DNA of 30,234 bases from Gloeopeniophorella convolvens (lineage: Eukaryota; Basidiomycota; Agaricomycetes; Russulales): NCBI GenBank assembly GCA_022496205.1, contig WTXD01000140.1, forward strand, positions 1-30,234. Reading direction: 5' to 3'. Below, in pieces: positions 18,620-29,811 of the stretch. The notes under the pieces were generated by a model. That model was not told the origin of the DNA, did no database searches, and saw nothing but the letters and a program-made list of their open reading frames with translations. The stretch's first letter is position 1; each line of letters begins with the position of its first letter. The translations under genes were made by a program, and so were the position numbers.

Positions 18620-18648
18620 CGTGAGAAAGGTGACGAAAATAGCCAACT
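18620..18648 (-). repeat. Right terminal inverted repeat of the MULE
   Basis: Reverse complement matches 15523-15551 at 21 of 29 positions. It is immediately followed by the second copy of the 9-bp target duplication. Confidence 0.9.
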
Positions 18649-19192
18649 CTCACATTGCAACTACAAGTCAAAATGCATCACATGACCTTTCACCCCCATT
18701 CCTCGCCCTACTCCCTAATGGCCAAATCACCCTGGAATACCCCCAAGATCCCAGACTAGGGATCTCTCAGAATGGCCATATTGCTTGTCCCAAAGTAACC
18801 AGAACCTTGATCAAGATGAAACACTTCATGCGTCCTCTTTGGGACTCTGATCATCAAGAACTCCATGGGGCCTCAAGCCCCACCCTGCGATGGAATTTGA
18901 GAAGTGTATCAGAGAGGAGAGGTTATGGGGAATCCCCTCTGGAATCCCCATCAGCAATTAGACCAGATTTGTCTGGGGGGTCTCCAGTAGTATATAAGAC
19001 CCCCATGTATCACCCAGTGGTCCTCAGACTGTCCATCTGTGGCACTCTTATCTGTACCTAGCACTGCAATAGCACTGTTAGTGTGTTCCCTCTCTGCTCC
19101 TGCATATTGCAGCTCATCTTCTGTCTATCCCCCTTGATGCTCTCCAAACCCTGCTATCCTCTCTGCGCGCACTCCGTGAGTAAGTCCTGACA
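18649..19192 (+). repeat. 5' LTR of copy 2, right part
   Basis: Continues the LTR interrupted at 15522, beginning with the duplicated CTCACATTG, and ends TGACA. TATATAAG is at 18991-18998, with AGACTGTCCA at 19026-19035, 35 bp downstream, as in copy 1. Confidence 0.95.
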
Positions 19193-19194
19193 TT

Positions 19195-19204
19195 TGGACA
19201 GTCT
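19195..19204 (+). other. Primer binding site of copy 2, candidate self-priming
   Basis: TGGACAGTCT, 2 nt after the LTR, exactly complementary to 19026-19035. Both arms remain unchanged although copy 2 has accumulated many transitions elsewhere. Confidence 0.65.
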
Positions 19205-19266
19205 CTTACACCCTCTGATCAGCTGCGACTCTAGTGTCTTACTTTGGAATCACTACACCTTAGACT

Positions 19267-20760
19267 GTGCTCCTCTCGGACTGTGCTCAACCTCAGGCAC
19301 TAATTCGTCCCTCATCTTACTCTGATCTTGATGCTCCCCCTTGTGGACCGCCAACCCTTCTTGACTATGGCACTCCCACTTGTGGACTGTCACCTGAACT
19401 CCAGTATCCTCCCCTTGCCTCTACTCCTTGTCCTCCACCCACACCTCGCTCTCCATTGTACCATCCTTGCTCCCCATCTCCTATCGACATTGAACTAGGT
19501 CAGATCCTCAATGTCCTCACTGTACCACCTTGCTCTCCCTCTCCTCATCACTCAGCCTTTGACTTCCTAGTCCGTCTCAGAGCCCAACAGGTGCAAGAAT
19601 GCTTTGCGGAAATCCTGTGCACCTTAGCCATCCCACAGTCTCCTATCCCTGGCCCCTCTACTGGTGAACAAGCTCCCAGCCCCTTGGTCGAGTCTACTCC
19701 AGCCTCCTCTTTCTTATCCACTCCCCAGCCTCGCTCTTCGCATCATTCACCTCCTTACTCCCCTTTGCATCTCTCTGTCCTTGCCCCTTCTCCTCATCCT
19801 GCATCGCCAGCGCATACTCCTGTGCTCACTCCTACTCGTCCTCCTACTCCTCATCCTGTACCAACTCCCATACCCTTGTGAGCAGCGATGGTATCCCCTT
19901 TGATTTTCACTCCCAACCTCGTCCCAGCACCTGCTCTCGAGATCCTCGTCGACGTCACAGTCAAGCAATTCCCTGATCAAGCACCTCCCCCATACCATCA
20001 TGTTTGCTCCCCCTCCGAGCTCACAAACAATAGTGACCTCACTGACTATGTCAACTTCCACTTGGACGCACCACCACTCCAACCTATCCCTGCTTGCCCC
20101 CGTGTACTCCACCGACCCCACGAGTGAATTGCAGCGCAACTTGCAGGTCGCCCTCAATGCTTTGATGCATCTCAGCTCCTCTAGCACATCCCTCGCATCA
20201 AATCCGCTTGGTTTTACCTTGAAAACATCAATAACTACTTCCCCGAGCTTCGCCTGTTCCACTCCCACCTCAAAGAGTACCACTACTTCACACTTGAGGC
20301 CACTCATCCAAATGAGGGTAACCGACGCCTACCCGAACATCCTTACCACCCTCACCACATCTGCACCTTCACCATCTACACTCCCCCATTGCATGAACTA
20401 CCCCTTGGAGCTATATGCTACGAGTTCACCTATCACCTTGTCGACAACCTCCTCTCTCTTGAATTTGGCACCCAAAGGTGCTTTGAAGGTGCCAGAGTCC
20501 CACTCCGCCACATCAACTTCTTAGACGGCCGATTCCTAAGTACCTACGGCTTTCTCCACTTTGATCACGGCCGCATCATCTCCATCTGCGATTGCTACTC
20601 GGAACTCAATGACTCCTGCCTCCTATACCCTCAACTCTGACTCTTCACCAGCCTCTAGTGCGTCCCTGACAACATCAGAGAAGTAAGAGATGCACCCTTC
20701 CTTTGCCACAACCACAACCTCATCGCTCTCATTCACGTGTCAAGGGGAGAACTTGAATAA
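19267..20760 (+). pseudogene. ORF-A of chromovirus copy 2, unknown protein, nonsense codons
   Basis: A single frame of about 498 codons without frameshift, interrupted by stops at 19879-19881, 20125-20127, about 20182, 20638-20640 and shortly after. The first is CGA in copy 1, so it arose by CpG transition. The N-terminal 200 codons are Pro/Ser/His-rich and low complexity; then comes a globular part with HIPRIKSAWFYL, ICTFTIYTPP, ELPLGAICYEFTYHL and PLRHINFLDGR. The central part shares only about a third of its residues with copy 1 while the flanks are nearly identical; divergence with preserved motifs argues that this was a real protein. Function unknown. The start is uncertain: no ATG at the head of the frame. 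Confidence 0.6.
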
Positions 20761-20867
20761 ACCTAGCAAACTAGTCAAATACTTGTACCAGTAGTAGTAT
20801 CTGCCCAATTGTTTTTTAGAGTGTGTAGCACCTCTGTGGGAGATACTATTGACTCAAACTCGACTTA

Positions 20868-21779
20868 GTGGAAGCACCACCCCAAGTACTTATTGAAGGA
20901 CTCCATCTGATCCCTTACAACGACAACAATCACCTAACCTTTGACCAAGCCTATCGACACTTCTTCAACAAATATTATCAAGTCCTTCAATGTATTATCC
21001 GACTCCAGTTCTATGACCCTCGCGCTCGTGTCCACAACTTCTCTACCGACACTCTAGTTTGCTCCAACTCTTGGCTTACCCCAGTCTTAACAAGACTTCA
21101 ATGATCTCTCCCATTTGGACAACTCTTTGACAACAATCTACACCTCAGCCACTGGTTCAATGCAGAAAGGAACATTATTCAAAGCGCTGTAGAAGAACAG
21201 CATCTCTTTTGGTTCCTTCAACGACCTAGCGGTGTACACTGGGAACCCATCCAAACTACCAACCTCTGGCTTGAACTCGAACTCTTCTGATGGAACATCG
21301 TCCAAGTCCACAAAGAACATCTTATCAAACAAATCCTTGCTGGCCATCAAATCTACTATCTTGAACATGTTATCACTACTCCGTATCAAACTCATCTTCA
21401 CTTTGCTCAACTCATTCTACTTCAAGAAAACCCTCTAATCCCTATTTACTCTGTCTATTCCGGCCCCTTCTGCAACTATACCTTGCACCTGCAAGATGGA
21501 CACTGGATCATAAGTAACCCTCTCGACCTCGATCTTGTCTAATCAAACAACGACTTCCTATATCCTGTACCTCAACGACCTCCTCTTATTCCTCCTGCAA
21601 CCCCTGAATCAGACATCAGAGAAAACAGTTGGAACAACGCCCCAAGCATTGTCAGCAACTTCAGCCTTGACGAAGAACAAGAAGCAACAGACAACGACGT
21701 CCCCAGTATTCACACTATCAGTGACCTCGACCTACAAGACACCAGTGACCTTACCGACACCTAGTATTTAGAGATCTAG
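20868..21779 (+). pseudogene. ORF-B of chromovirus copy 2, unknown protein, nonsense codons
   Basis: Continuous frame with stops at 21102-21104 (two adjacent CGA in copy 1 became CAA TGA), about 21288 (Trp to stop) and about 21540 (Gln to stop). Conserved blocks: LTFDQAYRHFFNKYYQVLQ, QSAVEEQHLFWFLQRPSG, and an acidic tail with DLDLQDTSDLTDT. It ends at TAG 21777-21779, which copy 1 shares. Product not recognised. The 107 bp between ORF-A and ORF-B (20761-20867) are well conserved between copies and hold no gene. Confidence 0.55.
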
Positions 21780-22898
21780 TCAGATCCTCCTGTACCTTGT
21801 ATTTTAGACTATCAGAGTCTTTCTATCGCAATCCTGGCATCCAGACCTAATCATTGACAGTCTCCCAGACACTGTCCTCCAACACCACTACCTCAAGTAG
21901 CATTACCACCAGTACAATGTATGCCAACCCCTGAAGACCCAAGAAACCTCAGTAGAACCCGACTTGTCAACATCCAACGCAATAATGTTATGCACCATCC
22001 AGAAATCATCTACATTGGCCAAACCTTGCCTACCCGAGACTACCTTGGCTTCCACAACTTCCGACGCTGGTGCAGAGAAGAATACAATCGTCGCCAACTC
22101 TGTATCATTACTTTCCCTCACGATCTCCACGAACTCGCCAACTTCACTAGCAACCCTCTGCACTTTGAAGGCTACCTGTGGAAACGATTCACAAGAATCT
22201 TCCGTGATCATATCAAAGAAGACTACACCCACATTGGACACCATTCCATTGACCGACACCGTCCCATCCTAAACCACACTTTTACCATCTCATACCACCA
22301 CAACATTAACACCTACACTGTCACGGCCTGAGCCGGCACGAGCGGAGCTGGTGAGGGCTGAGACGAGCGAGGTTCGGTAAGTCGGTCTCGGTGTGAGCCG
22401 GTTCTCGAAGGTGCATGAGAATGTGCACGGGATCCTGGATAAGACATGGTGTCTTCAAGTGGAGGCAATCGGCCTCCGGTACATAGAGTTCAAGAGCTGG
22501 AAACCTCGCAATACTTGGGCGAACTAGTCCCTCACACGGAATCCCTGGTAACCTCGTCGATTGACAAAGGAGAACAGGCTTAAGGCCTTAGAGTACAACT
22601 GCTACACCTTAAGTACTATGAAAGCTAAGGTTTACATAATGTCCTAGGATCAAGTCATACCGAGTTAGGATGGACTCAGTGTGGATCTCCTAGGTAGAAG
22701 TACAGTGATAGTCCAATGGCATAAGGGGCGCGTCAAGAAGCGTGAGGGAATCGTATGACGAATGAAAGATAAGCGTCCCTGAGTCATGAAGTCGGAATGG
22801 AACTCGTATCATATAGTCAAGATAAGAAAGAAAAAAGAAAATGTATCGTACAGTTCGTGACATACACTATGCAAGTTGTAGGACTCCCAGTTGTCTAA
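21780..22898 (+). pseudogene. ORF-C of chromovirus copy 2, split by a solo LTR
   Basis: Same frame as ORF-B. Blocks PTPEDPRNLSRTRL, LGFHNFRRWCREEYNRRQL and FEGYLWKR match copy 1 nearly residue for residue. The coding sequence is interrupted at 22319-22862 by a solo LTR, resumes with VQVVGLP and stops at TAA 22896-22898, 10 nt before the gag ATG, as in copy 1. Product not recognised. Confidence 0.55.
22319..22862. repeat. Solo LTR of a different retrotransposon family
   Basis: A 544-bp insert beginning TGTCACG and ending CGTGACA (7-bp perfect inverted ends), flanked by the 5-bp duplication TACAC (22314-22318 and 22863-22867). Copy 1 has one TACAC with no insert (near 3598), which proves the insertion. 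The sequence is unrelated to the 655-bp chromovirus LTR apart from its termini. No ORF of note. The strand is undetermined. Confidence 0.95.
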
Positions 22899-22908
22899 AC
22901 AACCCCAC

Positions 22909-24744
22909 ATGAGTAGTGGATTTAAAGTGTATATCAAGAATAACAAGTGGAACAACCCTAGCCCGGAAGACGTCACAGAAATCCTCCAACAACTCCCACC
23001 TAATAGCAAAGTTAAGAAGATCAGACTCGACAAACAAACCCAACATAACTTTGCCATCCTCGAAATCCTAGGACGAACAGTCGTCTACAACACAACAACT
23101 GGAAGAGCAGTCTTTGTAACCTACATAGAAACCGTCTCACACGCCATTGATTCCTACTACCTGTATGCCAACCAACTTGACTCCTTCCAGTGGTCAAAAC
23201 TTGAAGGACTCTACAAAGACAGAAGAGTCCATTGGAGAGAGGATAAGAAACAGTGGCAATACTTCAACAACCTACCCGTCTACTTTGACCCTTCTGAACA
23301 AATTTGCATTGTACCGCCACCTACACCACCTCCCTCAGACGACTCAGACGAAGTCAATCAGCTCTTGGAATCTACTCAAGAAACCCTCTAACGCATCTCC
23401 AGAAAAGTTACTCCATTAGCTACTCCACTAGCCGCAAACTCACCTCGTACCATACCTGGAGGCTTTGGTACTCCTGAATGACACCCATCTCCTATTGAAC
23501 CAGATCCACCGACTCCATCTCCCGAAGAAAATCCACTTCCTGAAGAATCATCTGAACCAGTTGCACCTCCACTGTCTCAGCCTCAAGAACTTGTACCTTT
23601 TGCCCAAACTCCTACACCTCCCATCTCTCGCATCGAACCGACTCAGACTTCAATTGCCTCTTCATCTCGACAGACTCAAGTACCGCCTCCATTTAAACCA
23701 CCAGTAAACCCACCATCTCAAGGAACCACTACCGCTCCACCTAAGATGTCTTCCAAGTTACTTGACAGCCCACCAGAACCCTTTGATGGCGCAGAAGCTA
23801 CTGCCCGCCAATTCCTTTCTCATCTTAACAACTACTATTCGCTCAATGAAGACCTGTATAACACCGACACCAAAAAGATTGCCGACGCCTATACTCACTT
23901 TAAAAACAACACCCGTGCCGGAGAATGGGCTTGCGTCCGCATGAATGACACACTCATGAATAAAGCCTACGGCACCTAGAAAGCCTTTGTCGATGCCTTT
24001 GAAACTATGTTCACTAATCCTGACCAGAAACAACTTGCTATCAACAAGTTCTTCCAGTATCCACAAGGCATTCGCCGCTTCCGCGAATGGTATCAAGATT
24101 GGGATGTTGTACGCACTGAAGCTGCCATCACTAACGACACTGTCACCATCCCTGTCCTCTGCCATAACCTGAATAATCAACTCGAGCAGAAGTACTCTGC
24201 TGTTGCGAACAAACCAAAGATGCTTGCAGAAGTTGTTAGGATTATCCAAGAACTTGACGACTCCTACTGGATGAACCGTCCTAGGAGTACCTTCCGAGGT
24301 GGATGCGGATGAAGCAACATCCGCTCCCTCGAAGAAGGAGAAATCTCACAAGTTAATGTGACCACTGCATTTCCCCCACTCACTACTGAAGAGCGCAAGC
24401 GTTGCCGTGATAACAACCTCTGCATGTACTATGGAGGAGGAGGACACTGGTCCAACAAATGCCTCAGAAAGCCTGGCGGACCCTCACCTTCCACTTCATT
24501 CAACTTTAACCGCTGAGGTAGAGGAAACTTCAGAGGATCATTCCGAGGCCATGGACGTGGCGGATCCTTCACTCCCTCATCCAACTCTCGCAATCTCATT
24601 GCGAATGACCCATCATCCTCCTCCACTACCGACACTTCTATCTAAGCTATCAATAGCTGGTATGCTCAGGCCACTCCCAAGGCCAAGCAAGCCATTTCCG
24701 ACATCATCTCCCCACCTGCCACTTCCAAGAAGAAGGATTTTTAA
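22909..24744 (+). pseudogene. gag: gag of chromovirus copy 2, nonsense codons
   Basis: 611 codons in one frame from the ATG 10 nt after the ORF-C stop to the TAA in KKDF-stop. Stops occur near 23389, 23479, 23977 (Trp to TAG), 24310-24312 (CGA to TGA), 24514 and 24643. The N-terminal ~110 residues are strongly diverged from copy 1; from LEGLYKD(K/R) onward the two are nearly identical. The capsid-like domain begins at MSSKLLDSPPEPFDG. The zinc knuckle reads CMYYGGGGHWSNKC, with the second Cys changed to Tyr. The RG-rich C-terminus is retained. Confidence 0.88.
24738..24744 (+). other. gag/pol -1 frameshift junction, copy 2
   Basis: GAT TTT TAA with five T. The protease frame overlaps in -1, as in copy 1, although the stop codon itself differs (TAA versus TGA). 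Confidence 0.5.
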
Positions 24745-25800
24745 GATGTCCCATAGCCACACTGTCTATTGGGACTCTTCATGTTCAGAGGACGTATAAG
24801 AGGTTCTTCGGAGTTGAGAAATTTGAACCCTTTGTAACGATTGACTCTATTCCTGTACTGTCGTCTACAACAAATAATCAACAGACCCCGTCCATATCTG
24901 TTAGAGTCAATTTCCTAAGACAGTCCTCTAGCCGAAAAATCAGTGCATGCACACTAGTTGATAGTGGCACAGAAGGCATTATCCTGCATACCAACTTTGC
25001 CAACCGACATCACTTTACACTCAAGAAACTTGTCAAACCTTTCCCTGTTCACAATGTTGATGGCACTGATAACACCACCGGCTTGGTTCAATATACTACT
25101 ATTCAATGCCTTAAAATCCCTACACCAGATGGCCACTTGCATCAAGAATGGATTGAACTATATCTCACTGACATCGGTGACCACAACCTCATTCTAGGTA
25201 TGGACTGGCTTAGACGACACAACCCTAGTATCAACTGGGAAAAGGACACAATTACCTTTGACTGTTGTCCCCCTTCCTGTCAACTATCCAACTCCACTAT
25301 CTCGGCCACCGCGCTAGGCAACATTCCTGTTGGTCTAATCCATACCATCACTGCATCAATTGATACCAATGAAGATGGTATCCACAAAGCCGACGTGAAT
25401 TTTGCCACAGAAATGCAAACAGTCCTTGCATCTTGTGGTTACATCGACTACACCCTTCAGGAACCATATCTCCTTGACTCTGTCAACCTCACCACCATCA
25501 GACGACTCTTCCAACCAGAATCAATGCACACCCATGCAGTGGTCGATGATCCTTGTGCGCATTTTACCCACACAATGGTCCATAATACTGGAGCTCATCC
25601 TGTAACACAACTAGAGTTACATCAATCGACAGGATCCATATCTGTCCGCGCCAAAATGACTCATTCGCAACAATTGGCCAAACAAAATGTTGCACCCAAG
25701 AAAACAATTGAAGACATTGTCCCTCCAGAATTCCTCAAGTACCATAAAGTCTTTGAAGAATTAGCTGCCCAACGACTCCCTGCCCACAAACCCTGAGACC
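24745..25800 (+). pseudogene. pol: pol copy 2: retropepsin and linker
   Basis: Frame -1 to gag. Active site LVDSGTEG (Asp near 24960), then LILGMDWLRRHNPSINWEKDT, which is contiguous here but frameshifted in copy 1, and the EDIVPPEFLKYHKVFEE linker. Scattered nonsense codons occur. It retains about 40 bp around 25550-25600 that copy 1 lacks. The TGA at 25794-25796 replaces a Trp codon of copy 1. Confidence 0.87.
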
Positions 25801-27074
25801 ATGCTATCGACCTGAAACCTGACGCTCAACTCCGTGATTGTAAAATCTATAGTCTCACCCCCAACGAACAGAAGGCCCTTGATGAGTTCCTCAAAGAACA
25901 CCTTGTAAAAGGCTATATTCGCCCTTCAAAGTCACCCATGGCAAGCCCTTTCTTTTTTGTCAAGAAAAAAGATGGAAAACTATGCCCTGTACAAGACTAT
26001 TGTGCCCTCAATAATATCACTATCAAGAATGCCTACCCGCTTCCACTTATCCCTGAACTCATCGACAAACTCAAGAACACCCGCTATTTCATCAAGTTCA
26101 ACGTCCGCTAGGGCTATAATAATGTTCGTATCAAAGAAGGTGATGAATGGAAAGCTGCCTTCAAGACCAACTGTGGTCTATTTGAACCCCTAGTCATGTT
26201 CTTCGGACTCTGCAACTCCCCCAGCACATTCCAATCCTTCATGAACGAGAACTTCAAGGATATCATTGCAACCGGCTGCGTTGTTATCTACATGGACGAT
26301 ATCCTCATTTTCACCGACACTCTTGAAGAAAACTATACCCTTGTTTATCATGTCCTCCAACGCCTTCGCAAACTTGACCTTTACCTCAAACTAGAAAAAT
26401 GTTCCTTCTTCCAGACAACCATTGAGTACCTCGGTCTTATCATCTCTGCCGGTCACACTCACATGGACCCTGCCAAACTCAAAGCTATCATGGAGTGGCC
26501 AACACCAAAAACACTCAAGCATGTTCAAGCATTCCTCGGCTTTGGCAACTTCTACAGATGTTTCATCAAGGATTTCTCTAAGATCGCACGTCCACTTCAT
26601 ACCCTCACATGTAAAGACATTCCGTTCCAGTGGTCCTCAGCCTGTCAACAAGCGTTTGACAACCTTAAGCATGCATTCACCTCAGCCCCAGTACTCACAC
26701 TCCCCGACCACACTCGTCCATTTTGTCTAATTACAGATGCCTCTGACTTTGCCATCAGCGCTATGCTGGAGCAACCAGACGAAATTGATCGCTGGCACCC
26801 AGTCGCATTCCTGTCTAAATCCATGACCAACGCAGAACGCAACTACGACATCACTAATCCATTCCCTTGAAACCTATCGACACTATTTACAAGGGGCTCA
26901 ACACCATGTTGAAATCTGGACCGACCACAACAACCTGACATACTTCACCACAAAACAGAAACTCACTCAAAGACAAGCACGTTGGTCTCTCGAACTTTCC
27001 CAATACGACGTTCTTCTCCTTCGTAAACCCGACATTTACAACCGCACTGATCATCTGTCCTGCTGTCCAGATCT
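25801..27074 (+). pseudogene. pol: pol copy 2: reverse transcriptase and RNase H, catalytic residue lost
   Basis: The RT frame is continuous with the protease. [15 protein letters not shown] is present, but the first catalytic Asp of copy 1 (FDVRWGY) reads FNVR followed by a TAG, so the enzyme is dead. YMDD is intact in [11 protein letters not shown]. RNase H starts at [13 protein letters not shown] deletion near 26851 removes part of the [12 protein letters not shown] block and shifts the frame; [19 protein letters not shown] then follows in the next frame. Confidence 0.92.
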
Positions 27075-27090
27075 TAAAGAGGGGATAATG
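27075..27090 (+). other. Candidate central polypurine tract, copy 2
   Basis: TAAAGAGGGGATAATG, identical to 28667-28682 at the 3' LTR and to both copies in element 1, and unaltered despite heavy decay around it. Confidence 0.55.
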
Positions 27091-28688
27091 ACTGAAAACA
27101 ATAGCAAAATCCTCTTGGACATCAAGCTCGCGCTGGCACTACCACTACCATTGAAGACTAAAACCTACGACGACACATCAGAGAATCTCAAGACAAAGAC
27201 AAAGAAGTCACTAAAGTGTTAACAACAATTATGAAGAATGGTCCACGTACGATAGCAAAAGGCTTAGAAGATTGGAACTATGAAGACAGTCTTATCTTAC
27301 ATCAAGGAAAGGTCTATGTCCCCAAAGACACCAAATTACGATGAGAAATTGTTTAGCAATACCATGAATCACTCGCCACCGGCCACCCAGGAAGATGGAA
27401 AACTTATGAACTAGTCTCTTGAGAGTACTGGTGGCCTGGAATATCCAAATTCGTCAAAGACTACGTCGACGGCTGTACCACTTGCCAAACCACTAAATGA
27501 CAACACCCTAATCCCATTCCACTGCATCTGAACAAAATCCCAAACCGTCCCTGAGAAGTTATCACTATGGACTTCATCACCAATCTCCCTATCTCAAAGG
27601 GATACGACTTACTCTATGTCGTAGTTGACCGCTTCACCAAAGCCACTATCATCACTCCCTGTCATAAAACTATCACCTTAGAACAAACTGCCGACCTCTA
27701 CATCAATTATGTCTGGAAGCGTACTGGACTTCCTAAACAAGTTATCTCCGACAGAGGACCGCAATTTGCATCACAATTTATGCAAGAAGTCTGGAAATGA
27801 CTTCAAGTAACTCTCACCCTCAGTACTGCATACCACCCTCAGACCGACGGCGAAACAGAACGAGTTAACCAAGAACTAGAACAATACTTACGAGTCTTCT
27901 GCAACTATCAACAAGACAACTAGATTGACCTCATCCCGTTTATGGAGTTTGCACACAATAATCACCAACACTCAGCTACCCATATTGCACCCTTCCTAGC
28001 CTGGTACAGCTTCCTCCTCAAATTCATTCCACCACCACAACTTGGTTCCAAAGTTGAATCTGCTGAACAACGTCTTATGTTACTCGAACAAATCCGCACT
28101 GAAATTAAAGCAAGCTTAGAAAATGCTGCAGAAATCATGAAACACTCTAGACCTGACGAACCAAAACACAATTACAAAGAAGGAGATCTCGTCTGGCTAG
28201 AAGCAAAGAATCTTCGTACAACACATCTAAAGGCAAAATTAGCACCCAAACGTTACGGACCATTCAAGGTTGTCACCTCCTATGCAGTCACCAGTAAACT
28301 CAAACTACCTAACCATTGGCACATCCATCCTGTCTTTCACAACTTGCTCATTTCCCCATACAAAGAAACCACTGCTCACGGACCTAACTATTCGACACCT
28401 CCACCAGAAATCATTGATGATGAAGAAGGACACTACGAGATCGAAACAATTATCAAGAGTCGACCCACCAGAAATCGACGAGGCATTCAGTACCTTGTCA
28501 AGTGGAAAGGTTACCCTGACTCTGAAAATTCATGGGTCCCTTACTCAGAAATAAAACATGCCATGGAAACTGTTCACTCATTCCACCAACAACACCCCTC
28601 TATGCCGCAACCACCATCACTTGCTCATGACAGACTTATCAATGTGCTTCAGGTGCAGTGCAATCATAAAGAGGGGATAATGTCATGA
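27091..28688 (+). pseudogene. pol: pol copy 2: integrase and chromodomain, nonsense codons
   Basis: After a deletion near 27127 the integrase frame returns to the RT frame and remains open apart from stops near 27342, 27355, 27420, 27498, 27552, 27798 and 27921; several are CGA-to-TGA changes relative to copy 1. The DDE triad is intact ([25 protein letters not shown]). The C-terminus is uninterrupted from 27942: VWLEAKNLRTTHLKAKLAPKR-type GPY region, PVFHNLL, and a chromodomain with YLVKWKGYPDSENSWVPYSE. The frame crosses the polypurine tract (KEGIM) and stops at 28686-28688 in the LTR. Confidence 0.9.
28667..28680 (+). other. 3' polypurine tract, copy 2
   Basis: TAAAGAGGGGATAA directly before the TG of the 3' LTR, the same as in copy 1. 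Confidence 0.85.
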
Positions 28689-29335
28689 ACACTAGGGCTT
28701 CAAGGAGGTCGAACTGCTCAGAACACTAGAGCAAACCCAGCCCTACTAGTAAACACCTTACATGTCGCCCACAATACGACGTGTACCACTCACATTGCGA
28801 CTACAAGTCGAAATACATCATATGACCCTTCACCCCCATTCCTCACCCTACTCCCTAATGGCCAACTCACCCCAGAATACCCCCAAGATCCTGGACTAGG
28901 GATCGCTTAGAACGGCCATATTACCTGTCCCAAAGTAACCAGAACCTTAATCAAGGTGAAACACTTCACACATCCTCTTTGGGACTCTAATCATCAAGAA
29001 CTCCATGGGGTCTCAAGCCCCACCCTGCGATGGAATCTAAGAAGCGTATCAGAGAGGAGAGGTTATGGGGAATCCCCTCTGGAATCCCCATCAGCAATTA
29101 GACCAGATTCGTCTGGGGGGTCTCCAGTAGTATATAAGACCCCCATGTATTGCCCAGTGGTCCTCAGACTGTCCATCTGTGGCAATCTCATCTGTACCTA
29201 GCACTGCAATAGCACTGTTAGTGTGTTCCCTCTCTGCTCCTGCACATCGCAGCTCATCTTCTGTCTTCCCCTTTGTGATGCTCTTCAAAACCCCTGCTAT
29301 CCTCTCTGTGCGCACTCTGCAAGTGAGTCCTGACA
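28681..29335 (+). repeat. 3' LTR of chromovirus copy 2
   Basis: A 655-bp LTR from TGTCATGAACACTAGG to TGACA; TATATAAG at 29131-29138, followed by the conserved AGACTGTCCA. The ACGCGT-bearing inverted repeat has decayed here. The sequence switches to gag of an unrelated gypsy element at 29336. Confidence 0.96.
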
Positions 29336-29811
29336 ACGCTGAACAGAAAGGGATCTCTGTTCCATCATTTCAACAGAGCTATAAAGATCCCGATGTGATG
29401 GACGTAGATGCCACTCGCACCCAGACTCGCCAGTCCTCTGGGAAGAAACAAGAGACTGGTGGCACTATCAAAACCTGCGCTGAGTTTCAGGTGTTCATGT
29501 GCAGAAAGTGCTATGGCTGTGGTTTGACCGACCACGTTAAAAAAGAAGGCAACCACGAGCAGGACATGTGCAACTGGTGCTGCAAGGCTGGGCATAGGTC
29601 CACAGTTTACATGATCAAGCACATAGGGAAACCCAAGACTGACATAAAGACCGCAGATGTCTCCGCAAACACCTCCGCTGGCTTGACAGCCTCACCGCCA
29701 CCAGCACCAAAGAAAGAGCAGTCCTCCGCTGAGAAGGACTCCATCAAAGAGTTGATGAAACAACAGGCGGAGATGCTCAAGCAGATTGAGGCACTGAAGG
29801 TGTCTTTTTAG
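29336..29811 (+). pseudogene. gag: gag C-terminus of another gypsy element, 5' truncated
   Basis: Open frame of about 158 codons entered from the copy 2 LTR. It has a two-part zinc cluster: CRKCYGCGLTDHVKKEGNHEQDMC followed by CNWCCKAGHRSTVY, where the last position of the C-x2-C-x4-H-x4-C knuckle is Tyr instead of Cys. This arrangement with the KK-x-GNHE spacer is what I recall from gypsy gags of mushrooms (not verified). The C-terminus is a Lys/Glu/Gln-rich predicted helix (KELMKQQAEMLKQIEALK region). It ends at TAG 29809-29811. The 5' part of the element was separated by chromovirus copy 2. Confidence 0.82.

Larger units (their letters stand above)
15523..18648 (+). mobile_element. Mutator-like (MULE) DNA transposon
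   Basis: A complete 3126-bp element inserted in the chromovirus LTR. It is flanked by the 9-bp target duplication CTCACATTG (15514-15522 and 18649-18657), which occurs once in intact LTRs. The ends are imperfect 29-bp inverted repeats (15523-15551 and 18620-18648, 21 of 29 identical, both beginning AGT and sharing an ATTTTCGTC core and CTCACG). A 9-bp duplication is diagnostic of the Mutator superfamily, and the internal gene encodes a MULE transposase. As the youngest layer here it shows little decay. Confidence 0.96.
15406..29335 (+). mobile_element. Ty3/gypsy chromovirus, copy 2, with nested inserts
   Basis: Same family and orientation as copy 1. The 5' LTR is 15406-15522 plus 18658-19192 after removal of the MULE and one target duplicate, the internal region is 19193-28680, and the 3' LTR is 28681-29335. 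ORF-A is in one frame, ORF-B/C in one, gag in one, and pol mostly in one, with many nonsense codons caused by transitions. The element is certainly non-autonomous: the RT first Asp is Asn, the gag knuckle has lost a Cys, and pol has at least two deletions. The 5-bp flanks (CATGA and ACGCT) do not match and belong to different elements. Confidence 0.93.

Noticed and set aside
19747..20307. A 186-codon minus-strand frame opposite ORF-A
   Set aside because: It mirrors the Pro/Ser-rich sense frame; its counterpart in copy 1 is not open, and it has no recognisable motif.
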